Of a DNA stretch of 6,141 nt, positions 1 through 5,734 are shown piece after piece (positions within the stretch are counted from its first letter, which is position 1; each line of letters opens with the position of its first letter). The notes beneath the pieces are model-generated. The model saw only the letters and a program-made list of their open reading frames with translations. It was not told where the DNA came from and searched no databases. The stretch is from contig JAGLDO010000003.1 of NCBI GenBank assembly GCA_023145555.1, forward strand, positions 1 to 6,141, in the 5' to 3' direction. A program made the position numbers and the translations under genes. The DNA comes from Bacteroidales bacterium (GTDB lineage: Bacteria > Bacteroidota > Bacteroidia > Bacteroidales > B39-G9).

Positions 1-744
1 CTTTAAGTCATTACCTCCACCATGAATATCAAAATGATTGCCTAAATATTTTGTGCTCATAACCGAACATTCAAGATGCCATCCCGGATAACCTTCACTC
101 CATTTTGATGGCCAGTGCATGATATGCTCAGGATCAGCTTTTTTCCACAAAGCAAAATCAAACGGATTTTTTTTCTCTTCTTGTCCGTCTAGTGTACGGG
201 TATTATTAAGCAAATCTTCTAAAACACGCCCCGACAACTTGCCATAATTATATTTCTTATTATATTTTTCAATGTCAAAATAAACCGAACCATTAATCTC
301 GTATGCAAACCCATTTTCAAGAATTTGCTCAACCATTTGCTCTTGTTCAATAATATGACCTGAAGCTCTTGGCTCAATGCTTGGTGGCAAAGTATTTAAT
401 TGATTCATGTTATTATGAAAACTGTTAGCGTAACGCTGAACAACCTCCATTGGTTCTAATTTTTCTAAACGAGCCTTTTTTTGAATTTTATCTTCTCCGT
501 AGTCGGCATCATTAACGAGATGACCAACATCGGTAATGTTACGAACATAACGAACCTTATAACCTAAGTGCTTTAAATATCTGAAAAGCAAATCAAAAGT
601 TATCGCCGGTCGTGCATGACCTAAATGGGCATCACTATATACTGTTGGGCCACAAACGTACATACCAACAAATGGTGCGTTAATTGGTTCAAATAATTCC
701 TTTTTACGCGATAGCGTATTGTAAATAAACAACTTGTTTTGCAT
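1..744 (-). CDS. cysS: Cysteinyl-tRNA synthetase, N-terminal part (cut by the left window edge)
   Basis: Class I aminoacyl-tRNA synthetase that charges tRNA-Cys with cysteine in the cytoplasm. The minus strand reads openly for 248 codons from the ATG at 744 to the window edge. Clear family landmarks are visible: CGPTVY at residues 31-36, whose Cys31 corresponds to a zinc ligand; the HIGH-type ATP-binding motif as HLGH at 40-43; RNITDVGH at 68-75; KNPFDFALWK at 192-201; GWHLECSVM at 221-229, with the second zinc-ligand cysteine; and FDIHGGGNDL at 238-247. The remaining zinc ligands, the KMSKS loop and the anticodon-binding part lie outside the window, roughly the C-terminal half of a protein usually near 460-500 residues. 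The start is supported by the typical MxxKLxIYNT opening and by a promoter-like box 29 bp upstream. Base composition is richer in G+C here (28 of 60 in positions 61-120, counted by eye) than in the restriction-modification genes. Essential housekeeping gene; identification is secure. Confidence 0.97.
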   Translation of the reverse strand, partial: MQNKLFIYNTLSRKKELFEPINAPFVGMYVCGPTVYSDAHLGHARPAITFDLLFRYLKHLGYKVRYVRNITDVGHLVNDADYGEDKIQKKARLEKLEPMEVVQRYANSFHNNMNQLNTLPPSIEPRASGHIIEQEQMVEQILENGFAYEINGSVYFDIEKYNKKYNYGKLSGRVLEDLLNNTRTLDGQEEKKNPFDFALWKKADPEHIMHWPSKWSEGYPGWHLECSVMSTKYLGNHFDIHGGGNDLK

Positions 745-772
745 AATATTAATGAAGATTAAAATCGGAAGA

Positions 773-804
773 CAAAATTACTAATTATTTTTTTAGATTA
801 TCAA
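773..804 (-). promoter_or_regulatory. Candidate cysS promoter (Bacteroidota type)
   Basis: On the minus strand TAATTTTG (plus 773-780) matches the Bacteroidota -7 consensus TAnnTTTG. TTG at plus 802-804 lies 21 bp upstream and can serve as the -33 element. Transcription would begin about 20-25 nt before the cysS ATG. The -33 element falls inside the 3' end of the MORN-repeat gene, so cysS can probably be transcribed on its own as well as by readthrough. Pattern match only. Confidence 0.5.
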
Positions 805-1615
805 TATTTCGGATAAGTTTCCCATTTTTATATATAGAAGTCTTAATTAATTCTCCTTTACTATTATAAAAATATCTTTTCCCATCAACTAATCTGCCAT
901 TTAAAAATTCGCCTTCTCTGTCAACTTTTTTATTTTTCTTTTTCAGTTTATAATAGCCGTTGCCTGTAAACAATTTAAGGGACTCTGTCGACTTTTCTTT
1001 TTTAGTAACAATTGATTTCGTTTCTTGTTTTTTATAATGTTTAACCAAAGTTTCATCTAATTTGCCGTCAGCAAAACTTTTTTCCGATTTTAACGAACCA
1101 TCAGCATAATATTCTTTCAATACTCCGGACTCTTTGCCGTTATCCCAATCGCCTTCAATCATTAAATTGCCATTTTCATGATAATATTTTTGCTCACCTG
1201 TTCGTTTGCCCCTTGCATTATAATTCCAGTCATACGAAAGTTTCCCATTTTCAAAATAATATTTGTAATTACCTGTCCATTTGTTTATTTTCCAAATCCC
1301 TTCTTCGGAAACATTTCCATTAGCATAATAAAATTTTGCATATCCTGTCGGGATATTATTCAAATATGTTATTTCACTTTTTATTGTTCCTGATTTATAA
1401 TATTTTTTCCAAATGCCGTTTTTCTTGTTGTTTTTATATAATCCCGCATCATTTTTTTTACCGGTATCGTTGTTAAAAATAACCCACATACCTTGTTTTA
1501 AGTTGTTGTCATCTATACGATTTATAGTATCACCATTAAAAATTTTAAATTTTTGAGCAACACTATTAATATTAATAAGGAAAATAAAAGAAAGCAAAAA
1601 GAATAAAAATTTCAT
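785..1615 (-). CDS. Exported MORN-repeat (YwqK-type) protein
   Basis: A 276-residue protein with an N-terminal signal peptide: Lys2, a hydrophobic stretch rich in Phe and Leu over residues 3-17, and an apparent cleavage point after SVAQ near residue 21. The mature part is mostly repeats of about 22-24 residues of the MORN_2 (YwqK-like) type. The recurring pattern is 'G-x-W-x-x-Y/F-Y-x-x-G-x-L/I/V-x-x-E-x-x-Y/W', seen as NGIWKKYYKSGTIKSE, TGYAKFYYANGNVSEE, TGNYKYYFENGKLSYD, TGEQKYYHENGNLMIE and SGVLKEYYADGSLKSE between about residues 65 and 185. A Lys-rich linker follows, then a weaker C-terminal copy ending YNSKGELIKTSIYKNGKL. Such proteins are often named 'toxin-antitoxin system YwqK family antitoxin', but nothing here supports a toxin partner. 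A surface or periplasmic role is inferred from the signal peptide; the exact function is unknown. It sits 40 bp upstream of cysS on the same strand. ATG at 1615 is chosen because it gives a complete signal peptide. Confidence 0.9.
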   Translation of the reverse strand: MKFLFFLLSFIFLININSVAQKFKIFNGDTINRIDDNNLKQGMWVIFNNDTGKKNDAGLYKNNKKNGIWKKYYKSGTIKSEITYLNNIPTGYAKFYYANGNVSEEGIWKINKWTGNYKYYFENGKLSYDWNYNARGKRTGEQKYYHENGNLMIEGDWDNGKESGVLKEYYADGSLKSEKSFADGKLDETLVKHYKKQETKSIVTKKEKSTESLKLFTGNGYYKLKKKNKKVDREGEFLNGRLVDGKRYFYNSKGELIKTSIYKNGKLIRNIDNLKK

Positions 1616-1695
1616 ATTTGTTTAATCTTGAGAACTTTAAAAAAACTCTGATTATAATTTCTTGATGTAAAGTTAATTATATTAGGAATGTTTTA

Positions 1696-1725
1696 CAAAC
1701 CTAATTTTCAACGTGTTTAATCAAA
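1696..1725 (-). promoter_or_regulatory. Candidate promoter 1 for the MORN-repeat gene
   Basis: Minus-strand TAGGTTTG (plus 1696-1703) fits TAnnTTTG, with TTTG (plus 1722-1725) 18 bp upstream as a -33 element. It would give a leader of about 75 nt before the ATG at 1615. It overlaps a second candidate just upstream; sequence alone does not tell which is used. Confidence 0.4.
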
Positions 1726-1751
1726 AGTAAGAAATTATTATGAGAAATCAA
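1722..1751 (-). promoter_or_regulatory. Candidate promoter 2 for the MORN-repeat gene
   Basis: Minus-strand TACTTTTG (plus 1722-1729) fits TAnnTTTG, with TTG (plus 1749-1751) exactly 19 bp upstream, the usual Bacteroidota spacing. The leader would be about 100 nt. It shares bases with candidate 1, whose -33 element is the TTTG of this -7 box. Confidence 0.4.
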
Positions 1752-1868
1752 TAAATGAAAAAAAAATAATAATTAATCATCATGCCCAAAAGATTGTTAC
1801 TAAACATAAAATTAGACACAATAGACAAAATGATTACTTTATTATTCAATTTTTTTGCAATTTTAGGT

Positions 1869-1902
1869 TGAATGTTGGCAAATACGAAAAGTGAAACATT
1901 CA
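1869..1902. repeat. 8-bp inverted repeat downstream of the DpnA-like gene
   Basis: TGAATGTT (1869-1876) and AACATTCA (1895-1902) are perfect reverse complements separated by 18 bases. It lies about 55 bp beyond the stop codon of the minus-strand methyltransferase. It could be a weak transcription terminator (no T-tract on the minus strand), a protein-binding site, or an island-edge sequence. An 8-bp match in AT-rich DNA may also be chance. Confidence 0.35.
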
Positions 1903-1955
1903 CAAACTTCATAAATAAGATAATTCACTGTAAATAATCGCAAATGAGCAGAACT

Positions 1956-3260
1956 TTATGCGTTGGTGCTTTTATATTTATTTATGTTTAGTTCAACTTT
2001 ATCTATTGTCGTTATTGCAGGTAAATACTTATTTAGTAATTCCTTATTTGTTTTATCATTCTTATAGAATAATATTTTTGTGTCTAATTTACTTGTAAGG
2101 TATTTATTTAATTCGAAATTCTTTTCAAGTTCTATTTCATAATAATATTCTGTTCTTGAATTTTCTTTTCCTTTTATTTTCGACTTGTGTTTTAGTTTAA
2201 TACTTTTTATTCCCCCATAATAACCGATAAAAAATAATGGTTTTCCTCTCCCCCCTTGATATAAATATATAATTTTTGCATCCAAAATCTCAGTTGGAAA
2301 ATCTTGAACAAAATTATCTTGTTCTATTGCATGAAAATAGAATTTATTAGTTTTTGTTAAGTTCGGAATATCTTTTTTTCTACAAAACCCTAATGCTACT
2401 TTTTTACTTGGTTTAGGTTCTTTTTCTAAAAAACTTGCAAACTCTTTTTGATTATTAAATCCACTAATTTTGTTTTTGTAAAGTTCTGCAACTTCTTTTT
2501 TTTCAATTTCAATTTTTCGGCATTTACTTATTTCTAAATATTCCGCTTCTTTATCAATTCCTAAAAATCGACGATTTGCTAAATTACTTGCAATTCCTGT
2601 TGTGCTACTTCCTGCAAATGGATCTAAAACCCAAGCATTAGGTTTGGTTGACGCCATTATAATTCTTGTTAATATCGATAATGGCTTTTGTGTTGGATGT
2701 TTTTTGCATGATTTTTCCCACTTTGCAATTGCTGGTAATTTCCAAACGTCTTGCATTTGTTTATCACCATTCAACTGTTTCATTAATTTATAATTGTAGA
2801 AATGTGGAACTTTTTTAGACTTTCTTGCCCAAATTATTTGCTCTGTTGAATAAGTAAAATAACGGCAAGAAAAATTAGGTGGAGGATTTGTCTTTTGCCA
2901 AGTTATAATATTTAATATTTTAAAATCTAATTCTGTGAGTATTTGCCCAATACTAAATATATTGTGCATTGTGCCACTTATCCAGATAGTAGCATCTTCT
3001 TTCATTAGTTCTCGAACCTGTTTAAGCCATTTTCTATTAAAATTATTTATATAATCAAATCCGTGTGACTTATCCCATTTGCCTTTGTTGACAGATACTA
3101 TTTTCCCACTCTGGATTGATAAACCATTGTTAGACAAAAAATAAGGAGGATCAGCAAAAACCATATCAAATTTATGATTAATTTTTGGCAATAAATCCAT
3201 TGTATCTCCTTGAAGAAGATAAAAGTTTTTATCTTTTGATTTGAAGTATGGTTCACTCAT
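1956..3260 (-). CDS. dpnA: DpnA-like DNA adenine methyltransferase with C-terminal extension
   Basis: Transfers a methyl group from S-adenosylmethionine to DNA, most likely N6 of adenine in GATC. In DpnII-type systems DpnA also modifies single-stranded DNA. The 434-residue product has beta-class motif order: catalytic motif IV ADPPYFLSNNG (36-46) precedes motif I DPFAGSSTTG (213-222). HPTQKP (188-193) lies between them, and GIDKEAEYLEI follows motif I. Stretches that I recall as characteristic of DpnA include FNRKWLKQ, WISGTMHNI, NITWQKTNPPPN-like sequence near 117-129, SCRYFTYSTEQIIWARK (131-147) and KHPTQKP. DpnA itself is about 270 residues. Residues about 255-434 are therefore an added Lys-rich domain with a hydrophobic core around KIIYLYQGGRGKPLFFIGYY, which I do not recognise. 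The ATG overlaps the stop of the upstream 78-residue gene (ATGA), suggesting translational coupling. Family assignment is strong; target site is inferred from the Dam-type partner gene. Confidence 0.92.
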   Translation of the reverse strand: MSEPYFKSKDKNFYLLQGDTMDLLPKINHKFDMVFADPPYFLSNNGLSIQSGKIVSVNKGKWDKSHGFDYINNFNRKWLKQVRELMKEDATIWISGTMHNIFSIGQILTELDFKILNIITWQKTNPPPNFSCRYFTYSTEQIIWARKSKKVPHFYNYKLMKQLNGDKQMQDVWKLPAIAKWEKSCKKHPTQKPLSILTRIIMASTKPNAWVLDPFAGSSTTGIASNLANRRFLGIDKEAEYLEISKCRKIEIEKKEVAELYKNKISGFNNQKEFASFLEKEPKPSKKVALGFCRKKDIPNLTKTNKFYFHAIEQDNFVQDFPTEILDAKIIYLYQGGRGKPLFFIGYYGGIKSIKLKHKSKIKGKENSRTEYYYEIELEKNFELNKYLTSKLDTKILFYKNDKTNKELLNKYLPAITTIDKVELNINKYKSTNA

Positions 3261-3493
3261 TCTTCTAACATATCTGCTAAAAAGTGAAGGAATTGACTTA
3301 AATTATGTACCCCTTCAACAAATCCATATTTTTCACAATTATCAGGAATTAATAATGTTCTTGTTTTTATATCAGCATCTGAAGACACTAAACGTAAAGC
3401 ATTTACTAACCCCTCTATTTTTTCACTTTCCGAATTGAAATATACAGAATTCTTTCTAATTAGTGAATTTTTTTGCTCGATTAAATTTTCCAT
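3257..3493 (-). CDS. Small protein of unknown function coupled to the DpnA-like methyltransferase
   Basis: A 78-residue acidic to neutral protein that I do not recognise. It begins MENLIEQKNSLIRKNS, has a mixed middle region including SSDADIKTRTLLIPDNCE, and ends with a probable amphipathic helix, SQFLHFLADMLEE. There is no signal peptide, membrane segment or cysteine pair. Its TGA overlaps the ATG of the methyltransferase gene (ATGA), so the two are almost certainly co-transcribed and translationally coupled. It diverges from the controller gene across a 78-bp gap. A Bacteroidota -7 box ends 4 bp before its ATG, so transcription may start on or within a few bases of the start codon. The only other methionine is four codons from the end, so no alternative ATG start exists. 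A role in the restriction-modification system, such as regulation or assisting an enzyme subunit, is inferred only from position. Confidence 0.75.
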   Translation of the reverse strand: MENLIEQKNSLIRKNSVYFNSESEKIEGLVNALRLVSSDADIKTRTLLIPDNCEKYGFVEGVHNLSQFLHFLADMLEE

Positions 3494-3497
3494 ATTA

Positions 3498-3505
3498 CAA
3501 AGATA
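3498..3505 (-). promoter_or_regulatory. -7 promoter box for the 78-residue gene and the DpnA-like methyltransferase
   Basis: Minus-strand TATCTTTG (plus 3498-3505) matches TAnnTTTG. The ATG follows at 3493-3491, only 4 bp downstream, which predicts a leaderless or nearly leaderless mRNA. The -33 region is weak: TTAG at the expected distance instead of TTTG. A weak -33 would fit a promoter that depends on, or is modulated by, a regulator such as the C protein. Confidence 0.5.
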
Positions 3506-3522
3506 CGAAAAATAAACAAATG

Positions 3523-3551
3523 CTACTAATTGTATGTAGATTTATTGTATG
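3523..3551. promoter_or_regulatory. Candidate operator of the controller protein in the divergent control region
   Basis: The 78 bp between the divergent starts (3494-3571) contain two overlapping symmetrical patterns. CTAC-N9-GTAG at 3523-3539 is an inverted repeat. ATTGTATG occurs twice as a direct repeat, at 3529-3536 and 3544-3551, with a 15-bp period. C proteins of restriction-modification systems bind paired short palindromes upstream of their own gene, so this is the most likely place for the C-box. It does not match any C-box consensus I can recall, and short AT-rich repeats may be chance. No clear TAnnTTTG box was found on the plus strand before the C gene. Confidence 0.35.
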
Positions 3552-3571
3552 CAAATAACGAAATTTATAAA

Positions 3572-3793
3572 ATGAAAAAATATGATATTTTAATACAATT
3601 TGGCAATAAAGTTAAACAACTAAGACTAACAAAAGGTTGGAGCCAAGAAGAATTAGCATATAAATCCGGATTTCATCGTACATATATAGGAATGATTGAA
3701 AGAGCTGAACGAAACATCTCTCTTAAAAATATTGAAAAAATTGCACAAACATTTGATATAAAGATTGGAGATTTATTCATTGATAAAAAATAA
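3572..3793 (+). CDS. Restriction-modification controller (C) protein, XRE-type helix-turn-helix
   Basis: A 73-residue DNA-binding regulator. The helix-turn-helix covers about residues 22-43: SQEELAYKSG forms the first helix and FHRTYIGMIERAERNIS the recognition helix and following turn. It continues with LKNIEKIAQTFDIKIGDLF, typical of the XRE family. The RTYIGxIERxxRNxSLxNIEKIA signature is characteristic of C proteins, which bind as dimers upstream of their own gene and delay endonuclease expression until the host DNA is methylated. Length fits the usual 70-100 residues. The ATG at 3572 is chosen over an in-frame TTG at 3530, because the 14 extra codons would run through the likely operator. 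It is the first gene of a plus-strand operon; only 2 bp separate its TAA from the next ATG. Regulation of both the downstream endonuclease genes and the divergent methyltransferase operon is inferred. Confidence 0.88.
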   Translation: MKKYDILIQFGNKVKQLRLTKGWSQEELAYKSGFHRTYIGMIERAERNISLKNIEKIAQTFDIKIGDLFIDKK

Positions 3794-3795
3794 TT

Positions 3796-4335
3796 ATGAC
3801 AGAAGTAGATTTAACAAAACAAGATTTTAGTAATGATAGAGCAGAATTTCGTAAGGAAATTATCAATATTTTTTTAAAAGAAAATGCTGGAAATGGAAAA
3901 AGTGATAAAACAACAAGATACAATTATGTTGTAAAAATCTTGCCTGGTGGAAGAAAAATTTACTTAAGTCGACCTGCAAATTTTAATAATGGATTTGACT
4001 TTACATTAAACGTAGGAGGAACAAATTTTAATTCAGGTCTTTTAAATGATAAAAGGAATCCGAAAAGATCAAGTACAAGGCCAACTCACGATAATATATT
4101 AACAGATTTAAAAAATAAAAAAATAGAGAATAATAACTTGTATTCTTCATTAAAGGAACAAATAGAGTTAGTTTATAAATGCGAAGTTCCTACTGATATT
4201 AATTTTGCCTTTACTACAGGTCATTCAAGTGAATTAATTTTAGAATGTATCAAATGGTTGTTTGAGGAACAAGATGTTACTTATTGGAATTACTCAGGTC
4301 GATCAATGTTTTATAATGCAATTAAAAAAATATAA
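3796..4335 (+). CDS. Unrecognised 179-residue protein in the endonuclease operon
   Basis: A protein of unknown function lying 2 bp after the controller gene and 3 bp before the endonuclease gene, so part of the same transcript. The N-terminal 30 residues look helical and charged. A central part, KILPGGRKIYLSRPANFNNG (47-66), followed by FDFTLNVGGTNF (67-78), looks like a beta-rich domain that could bind DNA. A basic segment, DKRNPKRSSTRPTHDN (85-100), follows. The C-terminal half has SSLKEQIELVYKCEVP, SSELILECIKWLFEEQDVTYW and GRSMFYNAIKKI and appears helical. There is no PD-(D/E)XK, HNH or GIY-YIG motif that I can identify, no HTH, and no signal peptide. From position it may be a specificity or DNA-binding subunit of the endonuclease, or an accessory factor. 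It is not an obvious broken half of the next gene, since that gene begins with its own conserved-looking N-terminus. Codon use is AT-rich like its neighbours (16 G+C of 60 in 4141-4200). Confidence 0.85.
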   Translation: MTEVDLTKQDFSNDRAEFRKEIINIFLKENAGNGKSDKTTRYNYVVKILPGGRKIYLSRPANFNNGFDFTLNVGGTNFNSGLLNDKRNPKRSSTRPTHDNILTDLKNKKIENNNLYSSLKEQIELVYKCEVPTDINFAFTTGHSSELILECIKWLFEEQDVTYWNYSGRSMFYNAIKKI

Positions 4336-4338
4336 ATA

Positions 4339-4860
4339 ATGACAAGAAAACCTAATACAGTTGGAGGAGGAGCAACAACAAATTTTAATGGTCTTAGATT
4401 TGAGGGACGAATGGATTTGTTAGAAGCTATAAATCAACATCCTGATTATTCTATAGTCAATGGTAATGAGGTTATAAAAAATGATAAAGTCGTTGCTTTG
4501 TATTTTGAAAAACATAAGTTATATAAAAATTATTTACAACCTCATGGAATAAATTACAAGGATATTTTAAGCAAAAAATTACTTCCAGATGGGGCCCTAT
4601 TAGTAGATAAAACAATGTTTATAATTGAAAAAAAATACCAAGCAGGTTCTGGATCTGTTGATGAAAAATTACAAACTTGTGATTTTAAAAAAAAACAATA
4701 TATTAAACTTTTTAAACCATTAAATATAACAGTTGAGTATTATTACGTTTTAAGCGATTGGTTTGATAATCCAAAAAACAAAGATGTATTTGAATATATT
4801 GAAAGTGTTGGTTGTAAATATTTTATAGAAAAGTTGCCATTAAAAGAACTTAATTTGTAA
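4339..4860 (+). CDS. Type II restriction endonuclease, PD-(D/E)XK fold, predicted GATC specificity
   Basis: A 173-residue protein with the features of a small type II endonuclease. The opening VGGGATTNFNGLRFEGRMDL (8-27) contains a Gly-rich turn and Glu22, in the place of the first-helix acidic residue of this fold. The catalytic signature is PDG-ALLVDKTMFIIEKK: Asp84 of Pro83-Asp84, then Glu97-Lys98-Lys99 after a hydrophobic strand. AGSGSVDEKLQTCDFKKKQY (102-121) resembles the helix following the ExK strand in several restriction enzymes, and TVEYYYVLSDWF (131-142) the next core strand. It should cut unmethylated DNA using Mg2+. It is the last gene of the C operon and overlaps the convergent dam gene by 11 bp. 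GATC specificity is inferred from the two methyltransferases. It is much shorter than DpnII and MboI (both roughly 280-290 residues) and does not resemble them in the parts I can recall. Endonuclease role probable, site less certain. Confidence 0.8.
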   Translation: MTRKPNTVGGGATTNFNGLRFEGRMDLLEAINQHPDYSIVNGNEVIKNDKVVALYFEKHKLYKNYLQPHGINYKDILSKKLLPDGALLVDKTMFIIEKKYQAGSGSVDEKLQTCDFKKKQYIKLFKPLNITVEYYYVLSDWFDNPKNKDVFEYIESVGCKYFIEKLPLKELNL

Positions 4861-5731
4861 TCAATAATTCTGTCAACTCCCCCCGTTTACTTGGATTAGC
4901 ATTTATACTTCTACGAGCATTTACTCTAAGAATATTAAACGAAGCATATAAATCATCGAAAAAGTTATTCTTGGGATCTTTCCCTTTTACATCGGAATTA
5001 CTCAAAATCCATTGATGTTTTTGACTGTCTAAAATTTCACAAAACTCTTTAAGTCTGATTTGTTCTTCGTCGTCAAACTCATCTTTTGCATACGAATTAA
5101 AACTTGATGTTTCATTTAAAGGTTTGTATGGCGGATCGAAATAAAAAATTATATTTTCTGTTGCATATTTTAATGTTTCTGAAAAATCCCCATTTAAAAT
5201 TTCAACTTTTTGTAATACTTTGGATACGGCTAATAGATTTTCTTCATTGCAAATCTGAGGTGTTTCATAACTTCCAATTGGCACATTAAATTCATTTTTA
5301 CGATTCACCCTGTATAGTCCGTTAAAACAAGTTCTATTTAAGAAAATAAACAATGCACTTTGAGTTGTTTGGTTAGACTTTCTTGTATTGAACAAATTCC
5401 TTTTTTCGTAATAATATTCTTTCTTTTTTTCTTGATTTTTAGAAATGCTATGATAATCAACTTCCCATCTTTTTAGAATTTGAATTAAATCTTGAACATT
5501 ATGTTTTATGGTCAAATATGAATTTGTAAGATCTTGATTTATATCGTTAATTATTGCATTTTTTAAGTTTGGATATTCTTCTAAAATCCAAAACAAAACA
5601 GCTCCACCACCAACAAATGGTTCAATATATGTAAATCCTTTTGTTTTAATATTATTTGGAAGTTGTTCTTTGATTTGTCCAATCAATTGGGTTTTCCCAC
5701 CTGCCCATTTCAAAAAAGGTTTTGCTCGCAT
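4850..5731 (-). CDS. dam: Dam/DpnM-type DNA adenine methyltransferase (D12 class)
   Basis: N6-adenine methyltransferase of the alpha group, expected to protect GATC in double-stranded DNA. The 293-residue product carries all landmarks in the usual order and length (DpnM and Dam are about 280 residues). These are KPFLKWAGGKTQL (4-16, SAM-binding motif X region); YIEPFVGGGAVLF (35-47, motif I); NDINQDLTNSY (62-72); FLNRTCFNGLYRVNRKNEFN (130-149), the signature region of Dam-type enzymes including the target-recognition part; FDPPYKPL (198-205, catalytic DPPY); ILSNSDV (242-248); and the C-terminal NANPSKRGELTELLITN. It reads toward the endonuclease gene and their 3' ends overlap by 11 bp. It lies 3 bp after a short broken frame that shares its strand and probably its promoter. 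It is on the opposite side of the endonuclease operon from the DpnA-like gene, whereas in the DpnII locus the two methyltransferase genes are adjacent. Specificity for GATC is likely but not proven by sequence. Confidence 0.95.
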   Translation of the reverse strand: MRAKPFLKWAGGKTQLIGQIKEQLPNNIKTKGFTYIEPFVGGGAVLFWILEEYPNLKNAIINDINQDLTNSYLTIKHNVQDLIQILKRWEVDYHSISKNQEKKKEYYYEKRNLFNTRKSNQTTQSALFIFLNRTCFNGLYRVNRKNEFNVPIGSYETPQICNEENLLAVSKVLQKVEILNGDFSETLKYATENIIFYFDPPYKPLNETSSFNSYAKDEFDDEEQIRLKEFCEILDSQKHQWILSNSDVKGKDPKNNFFDDLYASFNILRVNARRSINANPSKRGELTELLITN

Positions 5732-5734
5732 ATT

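Larger units (their letters stand above)
1616..1955. other. Gene-free stretch between the MORN gene and the restriction-modification island
   Basis: These 340 bases are very AT-rich and hold no convincing gene. They contain the two candidate MORN promoters (1696-1751) and one inverted repeat (1869-1902). A 29-codon plus-strand frame at 1782-1871 exists but lacks support. I see no tRNA, transposase remnant or terminator with a strong GC stem and T-tract. The left boundary of the restriction-modification island should lie here, between the MORN start and the methyltransferase stop at 1956. Confidence 0.7.

Noticed and set aside
1178..1393. Plus-strand open frame of 71 codons
   Set aside because: Lies fully inside the MORN-repeat gene on the opposite strand and shows only the hydrophobic reverse image of its Lys/Tyr/Asn-rich codons.
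785..1615. Calling the MORN-repeat protein an antitoxin
   Set aside because: The name is inherited from database labels; the protein has a signal peptide and no adjacent toxin gene.
1782..1871. 29-codon plus-strand frame beginning MPKRLLLNIK in the left intergenic stretch
   Set aside because: Too short, no promoter box or ribosome binding site in a suitable place, and no family resemblance.
1956..3260. Reading the DpnA-like enzyme as an HinfI-type or N4-cytosine methyltransferase
   Set aside because: It has DPPY rather than SPPY, and the regions around WISGTMHNI, SCRYFTYSTEQIIWARK and KHPTQKP fit DpnA better than M.HinfI.
3530..3571. Longer version of the C gene starting at TTG 3530
   Set aside because: The extra 14 codons do not resemble C proteins and would place coding sequence across the probable operator; the ATG at 3572 gives a normal-length protein.
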